From NCBI GenBank assembly GCA_039805905.1, contig JBDIVM010000015.1:1-64000 (forward strand): a stretch of 64,000 bases of DNA, in the 5' to 3' direction. A program made the translations under genes and the position numbers. The DNA is from Thermohalobaculum sp039805905 (GTDB lineage: Bacteria > Pseudomonadota > Alphaproteobacteria > Rhodobacterales > Rhodobacteraceae). Positions 26,087 to 34,281 of the stretch are shown here, in pieces. Every line of letters starts with the position of its first letter. Position 1 is the first letter of the stretch. The notes under the pieces are model-generated. The model was given only the letters and a program-made list of their open reading frames with translations. It made no database searches and was not told the origin of the DNA.

Positions 26087-27064
26087 CTACCACCTCATCA
26101 ATGCCGAGCCCCAGGCGAGACCGCCGCCGATGGCTTCCATCAGAAGCAGATGCCCCGGCCGGATACGCCCGTCGGCGACCGATATGGACAGGGCGAGCGG
26201 GATCGATGCCGCAGACGTGTTGCCGTGATCATGCACCGTGACCACGACCTTCTCCATCGGCACGCCCGCCCTTTTTGCCGTGCTTTCGATGATTCGCAGG
26301 TTCGCCTGATGCGGCACGATCCAGTCAAGATCCCGGCTCGTGACCCCCACCTTCTCCATAACCTCGTCCGCCACTTCCGCGAGCTTCACAACCGCGTGGC
26401 GAAAGACCTCGCGCCCCTCCATCTGCACATGACCCGAGGTCCGGGTCGTCGATGGCCCTCCGTCGACGTAGAGGATGTTGCTGTAGGCACCGTCCGAGTG
26501 CAGGCAGGTTGCCAGCACCCCCCGGTCGTGAACGTCCCCATCTCCCTGGCGGGCTTCGAGAATCAGGGCGCCAGCGCCGTCGCCGAACAGCACGCAGGTG
26601 GATCGATCCTCCCAGTCGAGAATGCGCGAGAAGGTCTCGGCGCCCACCACGAGGACGCGATCTGCCATGCCGGATATGATCAGGCTGTTGGCGTTCGACA
26701 GCGCATAGATGAAGCCCGCACACACCGCCTGAAGGTCGAACGCGAAGCCACCGGTCATCCCGATGGCGTGCTGCACGGTGGTCGCGGTGGACGGAAAGGT
26801 CTGGTCAGGGGTCGAGGTCGCGAGGACCACCGCGTCGATATCCGCGCCGGTCAGTCCGGCCTGCGACAGCGCCATGCGCGAGGCAGCGATGGCGAGATCG
26901 GAGGTCTTTTCCCCGTCCGCGGCAATGTGTCTGCGGCGGATACCCGTGCGGGTGCGGATCCACTCGTCGGTCGTATCGATGCGTTGCGCAAGCTCGTCAT
27001 TGGTCACGACGCGCTCAGGCAGATAGTGGCCGCAACCGATTGCCTTCGCCCGGGTCATGCTCAT
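26087..27064 (-). CDS. fabH: 3-oxoacyl-ACP synthase III
   Basis: A 325-residue condensing enzyme that starts fatty acid synthesis from acetyl-CoA and malonyl-ACP. The Cys-His-Asn triad is in place: AVCAGFIYAL near residue 113, VPHQANLRI near 250 and DHGNTSAASIP near 280. C-terminal AIGGGLAWGSALMRW is typical. The start overlaps the plsX stop by 4 bases. The order yceD-rpmF-plsX-fabH-ihfA is the usual one. Confidence 0.97.
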   Translation of the reverse strand: MSMTRAKAIGCGHYLPERVVTNDELAQRIDTTDEWIRTRTGIRRRHIAADGEKTSDLAIAASRMALSQAGLTGADIDAVVLATSTPDQTFPSTATTVQHAIGMTGGFAFDLQAVCAGFIYALSNANSLIISGMADRVLVVGAETFSRILDWEDRSTCVLFGDGAGALILEARQGDGDVHDRGVLATCLHSDGAYSNILYVDGGPSTTRTSGHVQMEGREVFRHAVVKLAEVADEVMEKVGVTSRDLDWIVPHQANLRIIESTAKRAGVPMEKVVVTVHDHGNTSAASIPLALSISVADGRIRPGHLLLMEAIGGGLAWGSALMRW

Positions 27065-28134
27065 GTCTCCTGCGCCGCCGCGCCGTTCTTTGCCTGCGGC
27101 GCTTCCGTCCCGGCCCGGAGACTGGCGAGCTGCCGGGCGACCAGACGGGGGAAATCGGTCTCGGCCATCTTCGCGGCGAGTTCGATCGCGGAAGCGGTGC
27201 CGACGGCATCGGCCGAGCCATGGCTCTTCACGACAGCCCCGTTCAGGCCGAGGAACACGCCGCCATTCGCACGCCGTGGATCGATGCGCATGCGCATGCG
27301 CTTGAGCGAGGTCAGCGCAAACAGGGCGCCGAGCCGCGACCAGATGCTGTGGCGGAACGCGTCAGTCATCGACTGGCGGATGAAGTTGGCCGTCCCTTCC
27401 GCTGTCTTGAGAAGCACATTGCCGGTGAAGCCGTCAGTGACGAAGACATCGGCGACCGATTTCGTAAGGTCGTTTCCCTCGACGAAGCCGACGAACTGGA
27501 ACCGTTCGGTCGCTGCCGATTCCAGCAGTGCCGCTGCTTCGCGGAGCTCCGGCGGCCCCTTGCTCGGTTCCTTGCCGACATTGAGCAGCCCGACGCGGGG
27601 CCGGGCGATGCCGAAGGAGAGGCGCGCGTACTCGGAGCCCATGACGGCGAACTGCAGCAGGTTGCGCGCATCGGCGCGCACATCGGCCCCCATGTCGAGG
27701 ACGATGTTGTACCCATGCGGCGCCTGTGAAGGCCAGATCACTGCGATCGCCGGCCGGTCGATCCCGGGCGCACGGCGCAGGATGAAGATCGCCATCGCCA
27801 TGAGCGCACCGGTGTTTCCTGACGATACCGCCACCTGGGCCTCGCCCCCGGCGACTGCCTCGATCGTGCGCCACATCGAGGTCCCGCGACCGTCCCGCAG
27901 GGCACGCGACGGCTTTTCGGACATGGAGACGACCTGTGCGGCATGGCGGACTTCGCAGCATCTGCGCAGGTGATGGCGCCGCGCGAGCAGCTTGTCGATC
28001 TGGCTCTCGTCGCCATGTACCAGGAAATGCAGGCGTGGGTTCTGCGACAGCGCGCGGTCCATGCCGAGCAGGATCGGGGCGGGGCCCCTGTCGCCGCCCA
28101 TTGCATCGATGGAGATCACGGTGCGCCCGTTCAT
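27061..28134 (-). CDS. plsX: Phosphate acyltransferase PlsX
   Basis: A 357-residue enzyme that converts acyl-ACP to acyl-phosphate, the first step of phospholipid synthesis with PlsY. VISIDAMGGDRGPAPI opens the protein. SSGNTGALMAMAIFILRR near residue 103, NIVLDMGADVRADARNLLQFA near 142 and VTDGFTGNVLLKTAEG near 230 are family signatures. It overlaps fabH by 4 bases, so synthesis of the two is coupled. The C-terminal 20 residues are extra and low in complexity. Confidence 0.96.
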   Translation of the reverse strand: MNGRTVISIDAMGGDRGPAPILLGMDRALSQNPRLHFLVHGDESQIDKLLARRHHLRRCCEVRHAAQVVSMSEKPSRALRDGRGTSMWRTIEAVAGGEAQVAVSSGNTGALMAMAIFILRRAPGIDRPAIAVIWPSQAPHGYNIVLDMGADVRADARNLLQFAVMGSEYARLSFGIARPRVGLLNVGKEPSKGPPELREAAALLESAATERFQFVGFVEGNDLTKSVADVFVTDGFTGNVLLKTAEGTANFIRQSMTDAFRHSIWSRLGALFALTSLKRMRMRIDPRRANGGVFLGLNGAVVKSHGSADAVGTASAIELAAKMAETDFPRLVARQLASLRAGTEAPQAKNGAAAQET

Positions 28135-28231
28135 CTCGCGAGCCTCGGCGCTCGCGGCTCGTCAGCCGGCTGGCCCGGCTGCGGGTCAGGAGCGGTCAAC
28201 GGATATCTGTCCGGCCAGAGCCGGATCGGGC

Positions 28232-28438
28232 CTATGCCGCGTCCTCGTCCAGATCGGCTTCCGCCGCCTGCGCCACGATCTCGCGCCCGTCGTAATGGCC
28301 GCATGCCCCGCAGACATGGTGCGGCAGCTTCGACTCGCCGCAGTTGGGGCATTCCGCGCTCGAGACCGCCTTCAGGGCGTCGTGCGAACGGCGCATGTTG
28401 CGTTTGGACCGGGTCTTCCGGTTCTGCTGGACCGCCAT
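28232..28438 (-). CDS. rpmF: 50S ribosomal protein L32
   Basis: A 68-residue ribosomal protein. The standard start AVQQNRKTRSKRNMRRSHD is followed by a zinc ribbon with four Cys residues (ECPNCGESK and VCGACGHYDG). The end is acidic (EADLDEDAA), as in related alphaproteobacteria. The start is the ATG at 28438. It lies between yceD and plsX; a promoter-like element sits upstream within the 204-bp gap. Confidence 0.97.
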   Translation of the reverse strand: MAVQQNRKTRSKRNMRRSHDALKAVSSAECPNCGESKLPHHVCGACGHYDGREIVAQAAEADLDEDAA

Positions 28439-28566
28439 GTCTATCCTCTGCGTTGCCGTCCGGGTCGTCGCTGCGGCCGATCCGCAGGCCCGGATGCTGA
28501 TCCGTTCCCGGTGCGATCGCCAGCCGGCGCACTCCGGTCCGAGCCATTCTGGGAAACGAGACGCGG

Positions 28567-28594
28567 AAAATACTCGTTTTGCTCTCCGGGGCAA
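28567..28594 (-). promoter_or_regulatory. Candidate rpmF-plsX-fabH promoter
   Basis: On the minus strand TTGCCC and TATTTT are separated by 16 bases inside an AT-richer patch, about 130 bases upstream of rpmF. This would allow rpmF and the fatty acid genes to be transcribed separately from yceD. Confidence 0.45.
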
Positions 28595-28642
28595 GAGCTT
28601 TCTTGGCGCCCTCCGCGGGGGCTCGACCAGGCATGTCTCGGG

Positions 28643-29221
28643 TCATCCATTGCCCTTGGCACTGCGTTGCCGGAGCGCTGCGAGCGCCGAGAACGGACCC
28701 GAGGTTTCCTCCCGGCCGGTCGCGCCCCCGGCGACGTCGGGCAGTTCGGCTCCGGCTGCCCGCGGATAGGGATCGATCGCAAGAACCAGCGTCTCGACGG
28801 CCAGCATCGCAGGATCGAGCGAATCGTCATACGGATCCGGCCCGTCATCGTCATCGAGGCCGATGCTCACCTCGCGCGTGGAACCGAGAAGGCTCGCCGG
28901 AACGTAGAGCCGCTCGATCTCGAGATCATGGCGGCTGCGCACGGGTTCGAGGGAAACGACGCAACGCTGCTCGATCTTCGCGATCAGCCTCCCGCGAATG
29001 CGCCATCCGTCACCCCCGACCGGCGAGATGAACCCGGCGAAGGACAGCCGGTCGAGGCGGGCTACACCCAGGAACAGGGCAAGAGCGGCGCATTCGGACG
29101 GGTCGGCCGCGACGCGGAAAGGCGTATCGCCATCGCGGTTGAGCTGCCCGACCGGCAGGGGACGGCTGAATGGCGGCGCCGAACCGGCGGCGGGACCAGC
29201 AGCAATGCGTTTGTTGGCCAT
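28643..29221 (-). CDS. YceD family protein (DUF177)
   Basis: A 192-residue protein of the YceD/DUF177 family, linked in bacteria to 23S rRNA processing or accumulation and almost always next to rpmF. Family features are the central GRLIAKIEQRCVVSLEPV and the C-terminal motif with an acidic stretch and LDPAMLAVETLVLAIDPYPR. The ATG at 29221 follows GTGGA at good spacing; a GTG at 29239 lacks a ribosome site. It is divergent from bamE. Confidence 0.85.
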   Translation of the reverse strand: MANKRIAAGPAAGSAPPFSRPLPVGQLNRDGDTPFRVAADPSECAALALFLGVARLDRLSFAGFISPVGGDGWRIRGRLIAKIEQRCVVSLEPVRSRHDLEIERLYVPASLLGSTREVSIGLDDDDGPDPYDDSLDPAMLAVETLVLAIDPYPRAAGAELPDVAGGATGREETSGPFSALAALRQRSAKGNG

Positions 29222-29334
29222 CTTGTCATCCACCCGCACTGTCGGTGCCGCCCTGGAGGATCGGCGGCGCTTCGCTTGAATTTAGATCATCCTCGGAGTA
29301 GTGGAAACAAACAGATACGCGAGGGAGCCCGGAC

Positions 29335-29790
29335 ATGAAACGCACGTCGCACATCATAGCGGGACTTTTCGGTGTCTGGCTTGCGGCATCGCTTTCCGGC
29401 TGCGCCCCGATCATCGAGAGCCATGGCTACGCGCCCGACGATGCGCTGCTCGCGGACGTGGCGGTCGGGCAGGACACTCAGGGATCGGTCCGCCGGAAGA
29501 TCGGCCGTCCGGCCACGACGGGAGTGATCGACGAGCGCGGCTGGTATTACGTCTCGACCAAGATCGAGAAGTACACTTATCACGAGCCGAAGGTGATCGA
29601 CCGTCGTGTCGTTGCCATCGAGTTCGACAACAACGAGGTCGTCTCGGCGATCAACACTTACGGAATCGAGGACGGCAGGATCATCGATCTGCAGACCCGC
29701 ACGACCCCGACCCACGGTCGTCAGCTTACCGTGCTGCAACAGATCCTCGGAAACCTCGGCAGGATCGACGCCGAAGACCTCGCGAACTGA
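29335..29790 (+). CDS. bamE: Outer membrane protein assembly factor BamE
   Basis: A 151-residue lipoprotein with a signal peptide ending in the lipobox SLSGCAP (Cys at about residue 23). The BamE/SmpA fold follows: ADVAVGQDTQGSVRRKIGRP, then WYYVSTKIEKYTYHEPKVIDRRVVAIEFD. It is an accessory subunit of the BAM complex that inserts beta-barrel proteins in the outer membrane. The gene is divergent from yceD, as in many alphaproteobacteria, and converges with the P450 gene. Confidence 0.94.
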   Translation: MKRTSHIIAGLFGVWLAASLSGCAPIIESHGYAPDDALLADVAVGQDTQGSVRRKIGRPATTGVIDERGWYYVSTKIEKYTYHEPKVIDRRVVAIEFDNNEVVSAINTYGIEDGRIIDLQTRTTPTHGRQLTVLQQILGNLGRIDAEDLAN

Positions 29791-29796
29791 CGGATA

Positions 29797-29819
29797 CGCG
29801 ATGGTGCCGGATCATCGCG
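29797..29819. terminator. Hairpin between convergent bamE and P450 genes
   Basis: CGCGATG and CATCGCG form a perfect 7-bp stem with a 9-base loop in the 46-bp gap between two stop codons. It could terminate from both sides, though no T-run is present. Confidence 0.35.
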
Positions 29820-29836
29820 CCGTCGGGCGTCTGACG

Positions 29837-31201
29837 TCATGACCCGGGTCGGGCGGCAGGTGTGACCCGCAGGCGCACGCCGCCTTCCGGGCGCAGCGTC
29901 ATGGTCATGACCGGCACCGGCGGCGGCCCGTCGCCGGGTGCGAAGCGGAATTGCGCGATCAGGGTGGCCAGGATGATCTGGGCCTGCATCATCGCGAAAT
30001 TCGCACCGACGCAGATCCGAGGTCCGGCGCCGAAGGGCATGTGCAGATACCTGCTGCGGACGGCCACCCTTTCCGGGGCGAAGTTGTCCGGGTCGAACGC
30101 ATCCGGCCGATCCCACCAGAGCCGGTGCCTGTGCAGCGCATAGATCGGCAGGAACAGGATCTCGCCTTGCCGGACCTCGCGACCGCCGAGCACGTCGGTG
30201 CTCCGTGCCGTGCGCGCCAGCAGCCCGACGGGCGGGTAGAGCCGCATTGCCTCCTCGATCACCTGCCGGACGAACGGCATGCGCTCGACGTCGGCTGCGC
30301 TGGCCGCGTCGCCCGTCATCGCTGCCTGTGCCTCGGCCCGCGCACGGTCCTGGGCGTCCCGATCGCCGGCGAGCAGCAGGAGCGACCAGGACAGCGCCAG
30401 CGCGGTCGTCTCGTGGCCGGCGACGATGAAGAACTGCATGTTGTGCAGCACCTCGTCGGGTGTCATCCGCCGCCCCGTCGCCGGGTCCACCGCATTCAGC
30501 ATGTGGTCGAGCAGGTCATCAGCCTTGCCGGTGGCCTCGCGGCGGCGGTCCTCGATGGCGCGGGCGACCATGGCATGCATGGTCCGCACCGAGCCGCGGC
30601 CGAGGACGGCACCTGGCCGCGGCACCCAGTAGGGGACGTGCAGGAAATCCAGCATCGACGCGCGTCCGACGGTCTCGAAGTAGCGGACGATGGCGGCGCC
30701 GTAGGCGGCGGCATCGAAATGCTCGCGGCCTGAAAGCGCCACGTCGCAGATCACGTCGAAGGTGGCCGAAAGCATCTCCGCCACCAGTTCGGGCTGCCCC
30801 GCCGCCGCGGCGAGCCGCCCGGCGGCGCGCCGGGCGGTGGCGGTCATGAACGGCGCGAGCGCGGCGACCCGCCGCTGGGCGAATACGGGCGCAACGGCGC
30901 GGCGCTGCCTGCGCCACGCGTCGCCCTCGACCGTGAACAGGCTGTCGCCCACGGCCGGCCGAAGCATCCGCAGCATGATCTCGGACTTCGGGTAGTTCTC
31001 GGCATTGTCGAGGAAGATGCGCTTCAGCGCCCCCGGATCCTGGACCATGTGCCAGCGGCTGCCGAGCCGGCCGGTCAGCATCGGCTGCACATAGGCCAGG
31101 GCGGGGATGATCTCGAGAACGTTCCGTCGCGCGGCCCGGAGCGACCCGAGCATCGAGAGCGGGCGCGTGGGTGGATCGATTCGAGGCGGAACGAACGCCA
31201 T
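29837..31201 (-). CDS. Cytochrome P450
   Basis: A 454-residue soluble P450. The haem-binding loop is FGAGPRICVG with the Cys thiolate near residue 403. The I-helix oxygen-activation motif is AGHETTALAL near 262, and the K-helix ExxR reads EEAMRLYPP. The start is the ATG at 31201; a TTG 33 bases upstream is less likely. No ferredoxin or reductase gene is adjacent, so electron partners must be encoded elsewhere. It lies 57 bases after nusB on the same strand, at the end of the riboflavin operon. The substrate is unknown; the sequence looks like the broad fatty-acid/drug type rather than a biosynthetic specialist, but this is a weak impression. Confidence 0.93.
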   Translation of the reverse strand: MAFVPPRIDPPTRPLSMLGSLRAARRNVLEIIPALAYVQPMLTGRLGSRWHMVQDPGALKRIFLDNAENYPKSEIMLRMLRPAVGDSLFTVEGDAWRRQRRAVAPVFAQRRVAALAPFMTATARRAAGRLAAAAGQPELVAEMLSATFDVICDVALSGREHFDAAAYGAAIVRYFETVGRASMLDFLHVPYWVPRPGAVLGRGSVRTMHAMVARAIEDRRREATGKADDLLDHMLNAVDPATGRRMTPDEVLHNMQFFIVAGHETTALALSWSLLLLAGDRDAQDRARAEAQAAMTGDAASAADVERMPFVRQVIEEAMRLYPPVGLLARTARSTDVLGGREVRQGEILFLPIYALHRHRLWWDRPDAFDPDNFAPERVAVRSRYLHMPFGAGPRICVGANFAMMQAQIILATLIAQFRFAPGDGPPPVPVMTMTLRPEGGVRLRVTPAARPGS

Positions 31202-31258
31202 GGTCCGAGCCCGGGTCACCCCGTTCCGCAGCAAAGGCGACGGCAGCGGACGCCGCTG

Positions 31259-31750
31259 CTAGAAATCGCCGACCCGCACTTCCCGCGCCATGTGGTCGAG
31301 CACGGCATTGACGAACCTCGCTTCCCTTCCTTCGCCGAAAAACGCCTTGGCAACATCCACATATTCACCGATGCTCACCTTCGGTGGAATGTCTGGCCGC
31401 GCCGTCAGCTCGTGCCCCGCCGCGCGGAACAGGGCGCGCAGCGTCGCATCGATCCGCGCGATCGGCCATTTCGCCACCAGCGCTCGGTCGGTCAGCTGGT
31501 CGATGGTGGCCTGGCGGGTGACGACCCCCTCCAGGATGTCGCGGAAGAGCGCCACGTCCGCGTCCCGATAGTGCGCGCCCTCGATTTCGGCGCCCAGCCG
31601 GTGATCCTCGAACTCGCGCTGCACCGTGCGCCAGTCGGCGCCGCCGATCTCCATCTGGTAGAGGGCCTGCACCGCGGCCAGCCGTGCGGCCGAGCGCGCG
31701 AGGCGCTCCTCCTCGCGGCCTTTGGAGTGGCGGGGCGGCTTCGGCGGCAT
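31259..31750 (-). CDS. nusB: Transcription antitermination factor NusB
   Basis: A 163-residue all-helical protein that joins NusE at boxA to allow rRNA antitermination. ARLAAVQALYQMEIGG and the C-terminal PKVSIGEYVDVAKAFFGEGREARFVNAVLD are typical. The ATG at 31750 lies one base after the ribH stop, so the two are coupled. This ribH-nusB pair is very common. Confidence 0.94.
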   Translation of the reverse strand: MPPKPPRHSKGREEERLARSAARLAAVQALYQMEIGGADWRTVQREFEDHRLGAEIEGAHYRDADVALFRDILEGVVTRQATIDQLTDRALVAKWPIARIDATLRALFRAAGHELTARPDIPPKVSIGEYVDVAKAFFGEGREARFVNAVLDHMAREVRVGDF

Positions 31751-31751
31751 C

Positions 31752-32306
31752 TCAGGCGGTCCGCGGCTGGCTGGCACCGGCGGCGACAATGAGGCCGGCC
31801 TCGCCCGGTACCCGATCGCCGGGTGCGGGCAGGCGGCGGAAGCGCCGCGACAGCGCCACAAGGTTCAGCGCAGCGGCTGCGGCGCCGCCGCCCTTGTCCA
31901 TGCGGGTGGGATCGGCGCGGATCTCCGCCTGGGCCATGGTCTCGCAGGTGAGGATGCCGTTGCCGATGGCGAGCCCGTTCATGACACCGAGCAGCATCAG
32001 CCCGCGCGAGGAATCAGTGCAGACGGTCTCGTAATGGGTGGTCTCGCCGCGGATCACGCAACCGAGGGCGACGAAGCCCTCCCAGAGACCGGTCTCGCTC
32101 GCCATCCGGATCGCGACCGGGATCTCGAGGGCGCCGGGCACCTCGACGAGGTCATGGCGCGCGCCGGCCTGTTCGAGCACCGCGCGAGCACCGCTGATCA
32201 GGCCGTCCGCCACCTTCCGGTAGAAGGGCGCCGCCACCAGCAGAATCCGGGGCGAGGGGTCCAGAGCGGGGAGGGGCAGGGCGGCATGCTCGTCGGGTGT
32301 GGCCAT
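31752..32306 (-). CDS. ribH: 6,7-dimethyl-8-ribityllumazine synthase
   Basis: A 184-residue lumazine synthase, which makes the direct precursor of riboflavin. Conserved blocks are EVPGALEIPVAI near residue 58, GCVIRGETTHYE with the catalytic His near 90, and NGLAIGNGILTCET. About 20 extra residues at each end are low in complexity. It follows ribB after one base. Confidence 0.95.
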   Translation of the reverse strand: MATPDEHAALPLPALDPSPRILLVAAPFYRKVADGLISGARAVLEQAGARHDLVEVPGALEIPVAIRMASETGLWEGFVALGCVIRGETTHYETVCTDSSRGLMLLGVMNGLAIGNGILTCETMAQAEIRADPTRMDKGGGAAAAALNLVALSRRFRRLPAPGDRVPGEAGLIVAAGASQPRTA

Positions 32307-32307
32307 C

Positions 32308-33435
32308 TCAGCCTCCGCGTTTCGGGATCGGCCGCGTCCCGATGATCGTGATCCCGTATCCCTCGAGGCCGACGACCTTGGGTGCCGGCGAATTCGTCAG
32401 CAGAATCATCTCGGAGACCCCGAGCGCTCCGAGGATCTGGGCGCCGACGCCGTAGTGGCGCAGCTCTTTCGGCGAAGCCCCGCCGACGCCCTTGAGCTTC
32501 GCCGAGATCAGGTTCGGCGCATTGTCTCGCAGCAGCACGACCGCGCCGCGCCCTTCGGCGGCGATGGCCGCCATCGAGTCCGGCACCTGCTGCCAGCGCT
32601 CGGGGTTCAGCGCGAGCAGATCCTCCAGCGGGTCGATCACATGCATCCGCACCAGGGCCGGAGCCCCGTCGGTGAGGTCGCCCTTGACCAGCGCGATGTG
32701 CTCGGCCCCGTCCGGCTGGTCGCGGAAGATGCGAATGTGCCACGCGCCGCCGATCGTCGAGGTGATGGTCTGCTCGGCCGTCTCCCGGACCAGGTTGTCG
32801 TGCCGGCGGCGATAGGCGATGAGATCAGAGATCGTGCCGATCTTCAGGTTGTGCCTCTGTGCGAAGGCGACCAGGTCCGGGAGCCGTGCCATCGAGCCGT
32901 CGTCGTTCATCACCTCGCAGATCACCCCGGCGGGCGCCAGCCCGGCAAGCCGCGCCACGTCGACTGCGGCTTCGGTATGGCCGGCGCGGACAAGGACGCC
33001 GCCGTCGCGGGCGCGCAGCGGGAACACATGCCCCGGCGTCGCGATGTCGGCCGGGCCGGTCTTGGGATCGATCGCGACCGCAACCGTATGCGCGCGGTCA
33101 TGCGCCGAGATGCCGGTGGTCACGCCTTCGCGGGCCTCGATCGACACGGTGAACGCCGTCTCGTGCCGCGACTTGTTGTTCGAGGACATCAGCGGCAGGC
33201 CCAGCGCGTCGATCCGCTCGCCGGTCAGCGCGAGGCAGATCAGGCCGCGGCCGTGCGTCGCCATGAAATTGATCGCGTCGGGCGTTGCCATCTGCGCCGG
33301 GATCACCAGGTCGCCCTCGTTCTCGCGGTCCTCATGGTCGACAAGCAGGAACATGCGCCCGTTGCGCGCCTCGTCGATGATCTCGGCCACGGTCGAGATG
33401 GCGTCGGTGTATTCGGTCTTGCTCATGCGCATCAT
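32308..33435 (-). CDS. ribB: 3,4-dihydroxy-2-butanone-4-phosphate synthase with degenerate GTP cyclohydrolase II-like domain (RibBX type)
   Basis: A 375-residue two-domain protein. The first 205 residues are a complete DHBP synthase: DHEDRENEGDLVIPA near residue 33, a GISAHDRAHTV loop, and RAGHTEAAVDLAxLAG-like sequence. The second domain has the length and shape of GTP cyclohydrolase II but lacks the three zinc-binding Cys residues; the expected region reads ALVKGDLTDGAPALVRMHV. The RQEGRG active-site loop is replaced by LRDNAPNL. This matches the RibBX arrangement known in Proteobacteria, so a separate ribA should exist elsewhere. Starts at 33435, 33432 and 33426 are all possible. Confidence 0.93.
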   Translation of the reverse strand: MMRMSKTEYTDAISTVAEIIDEARNGRMFLLVDHEDRENEGDLVIPAQMATPDAINFMATHGRGLICLALTGERIDALGLPLMSSNNKSRHETAFTVSIEAREGVTTGISAHDRAHTVAVAIDPKTGPADIATPGHVFPLRARDGGVLVRAGHTEAAVDVARLAGLAPAGVICEVMNDDGSMARLPDLVAFAQRHNLKIGTISDLIAYRRRHDNLVRETAEQTITSTIGGAWHIRIFRDQPDGAEHIALVKGDLTDGAPALVRMHVIDPLEDLLALNPERWQQVPDSMAAIAAEGRGAVVLLRDNAPNLISAKLKGVGGASPKELRHYGVGAQILGALGVSEMILLTNSPAPKVVGLEGYGITIIGTRPIPKRGG

Positions 33436-33480
33436 GCCGGGCTGTGCTTCCGCGGCGGGAATACCGCGCCCGCGCGCCGA

Positions 33481-34110
33481 TTACCAGCGGGAGTCGGCAG
33501 CACCGCGTCCCTGGCCGGTCTCGGCAAGCCGCGCGACATAGCGCGCGAGCAGGTCAATCTCGAGGTTCACCGTGCTGCCGGCCGCCGCATCCCCGAGACT
33601 CGTCACCGTCCAAGTATGCGGAATGATGTTCACGCCGAAGGTCGCTCCGTCCACCTCGTTGACCGTGAGCGAGATGCCGTCAACCGCGATCGACCCTTTC
33701 GGCGCGATGAATCTGGCCAGAGCTGACGGCGCCCGGATCGTCAGGCGGTGACTGTCTCCCTCGGCGCGGATGCCGGTGATCTCGCCGACGCCGTCGATAT
33801 GGCCCGAGACGATGTGGCCGCCCAGTTCGTCGCCAACCTTCAATGCAGGCTCGAGATTGATCCTCCACCCGGTCTCCCAGAAGCCGAGCGTCGTCTTCGC
33901 GACCGTCTCGGCAGAGGCCGATACCTCGAACCAGCTCCGTTCCGAGTCGCTGCCGGTTTCGAGCACGGTGAGGCAGATGCCGTTGCAGGCGATCGAGGCA
34001 CCGATCTCGATCGTCTCGGCCGGCCTGGCGCAGCCGATTCGAAGATAGAGGTCGCCTGCCTCGCGCCGCGAGATGAGTGTGCCGACCTCGCGGATGATTC
34101 CGGTGAACAT
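33481..34110 (-). CDS. ribE: Riboflavin synthase alpha chain
   Basis: A 209-residue enzyme with two lumazine-binding repeats, converting two lumazine molecules into riboflavin and a pyrimidine. MFTGIIREVGTL starts the first repeat and ELGGHIVSGHIDGVGEI the second. VDGISLTVNEV and VNIIPHTWT are conserved. The start at 34110 is fixed by the universal MFTGI sequence. It stands 45 bases before ribB but is cut off from ribD by an opposite-strand capsule export pair. No FMN riboswitch is visible upstream. Confidence 0.96.
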   Translation of the reverse strand: MFTGIIREVGTLISRREAGDLYLRIGCARPAETIEIGASIACNGICLTVLETGSDSERSWFEVSASAETVAKTTLGFWETGWRINLEPALKVGDELGGHIVSGHIDGVGEITGIRAEGDSHRLTIRAPSALARFIAPKGSIAVDGISLTVNEVDGATFGVNIIPHTWTVTSLGDAAAGSTVNLEIDLLARYVARLAETGQGRGAADSRW

Positions 34111-34281
34111 GACAGCCTCGCCGATTGCCTGACCGCAGCGATAGCGAATGCGCCCCGGCACGGCAAGGCGCGGCGGCACGAGACCGGCGTAAGCCATTCC
34201 TTAACCACGATCGTGATAGCGCTCGGCAACCCCGGAAGACGCCCACTGGGCAATGGGGCAGGACGTGGGCAGGAGGCGCGC

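Noticed and set aside
34111..34281. FMN riboswitch upstream of ribE
   Set aside because: None of the conserved RFN element blocks could be found in this short gap or upstream of ribB.
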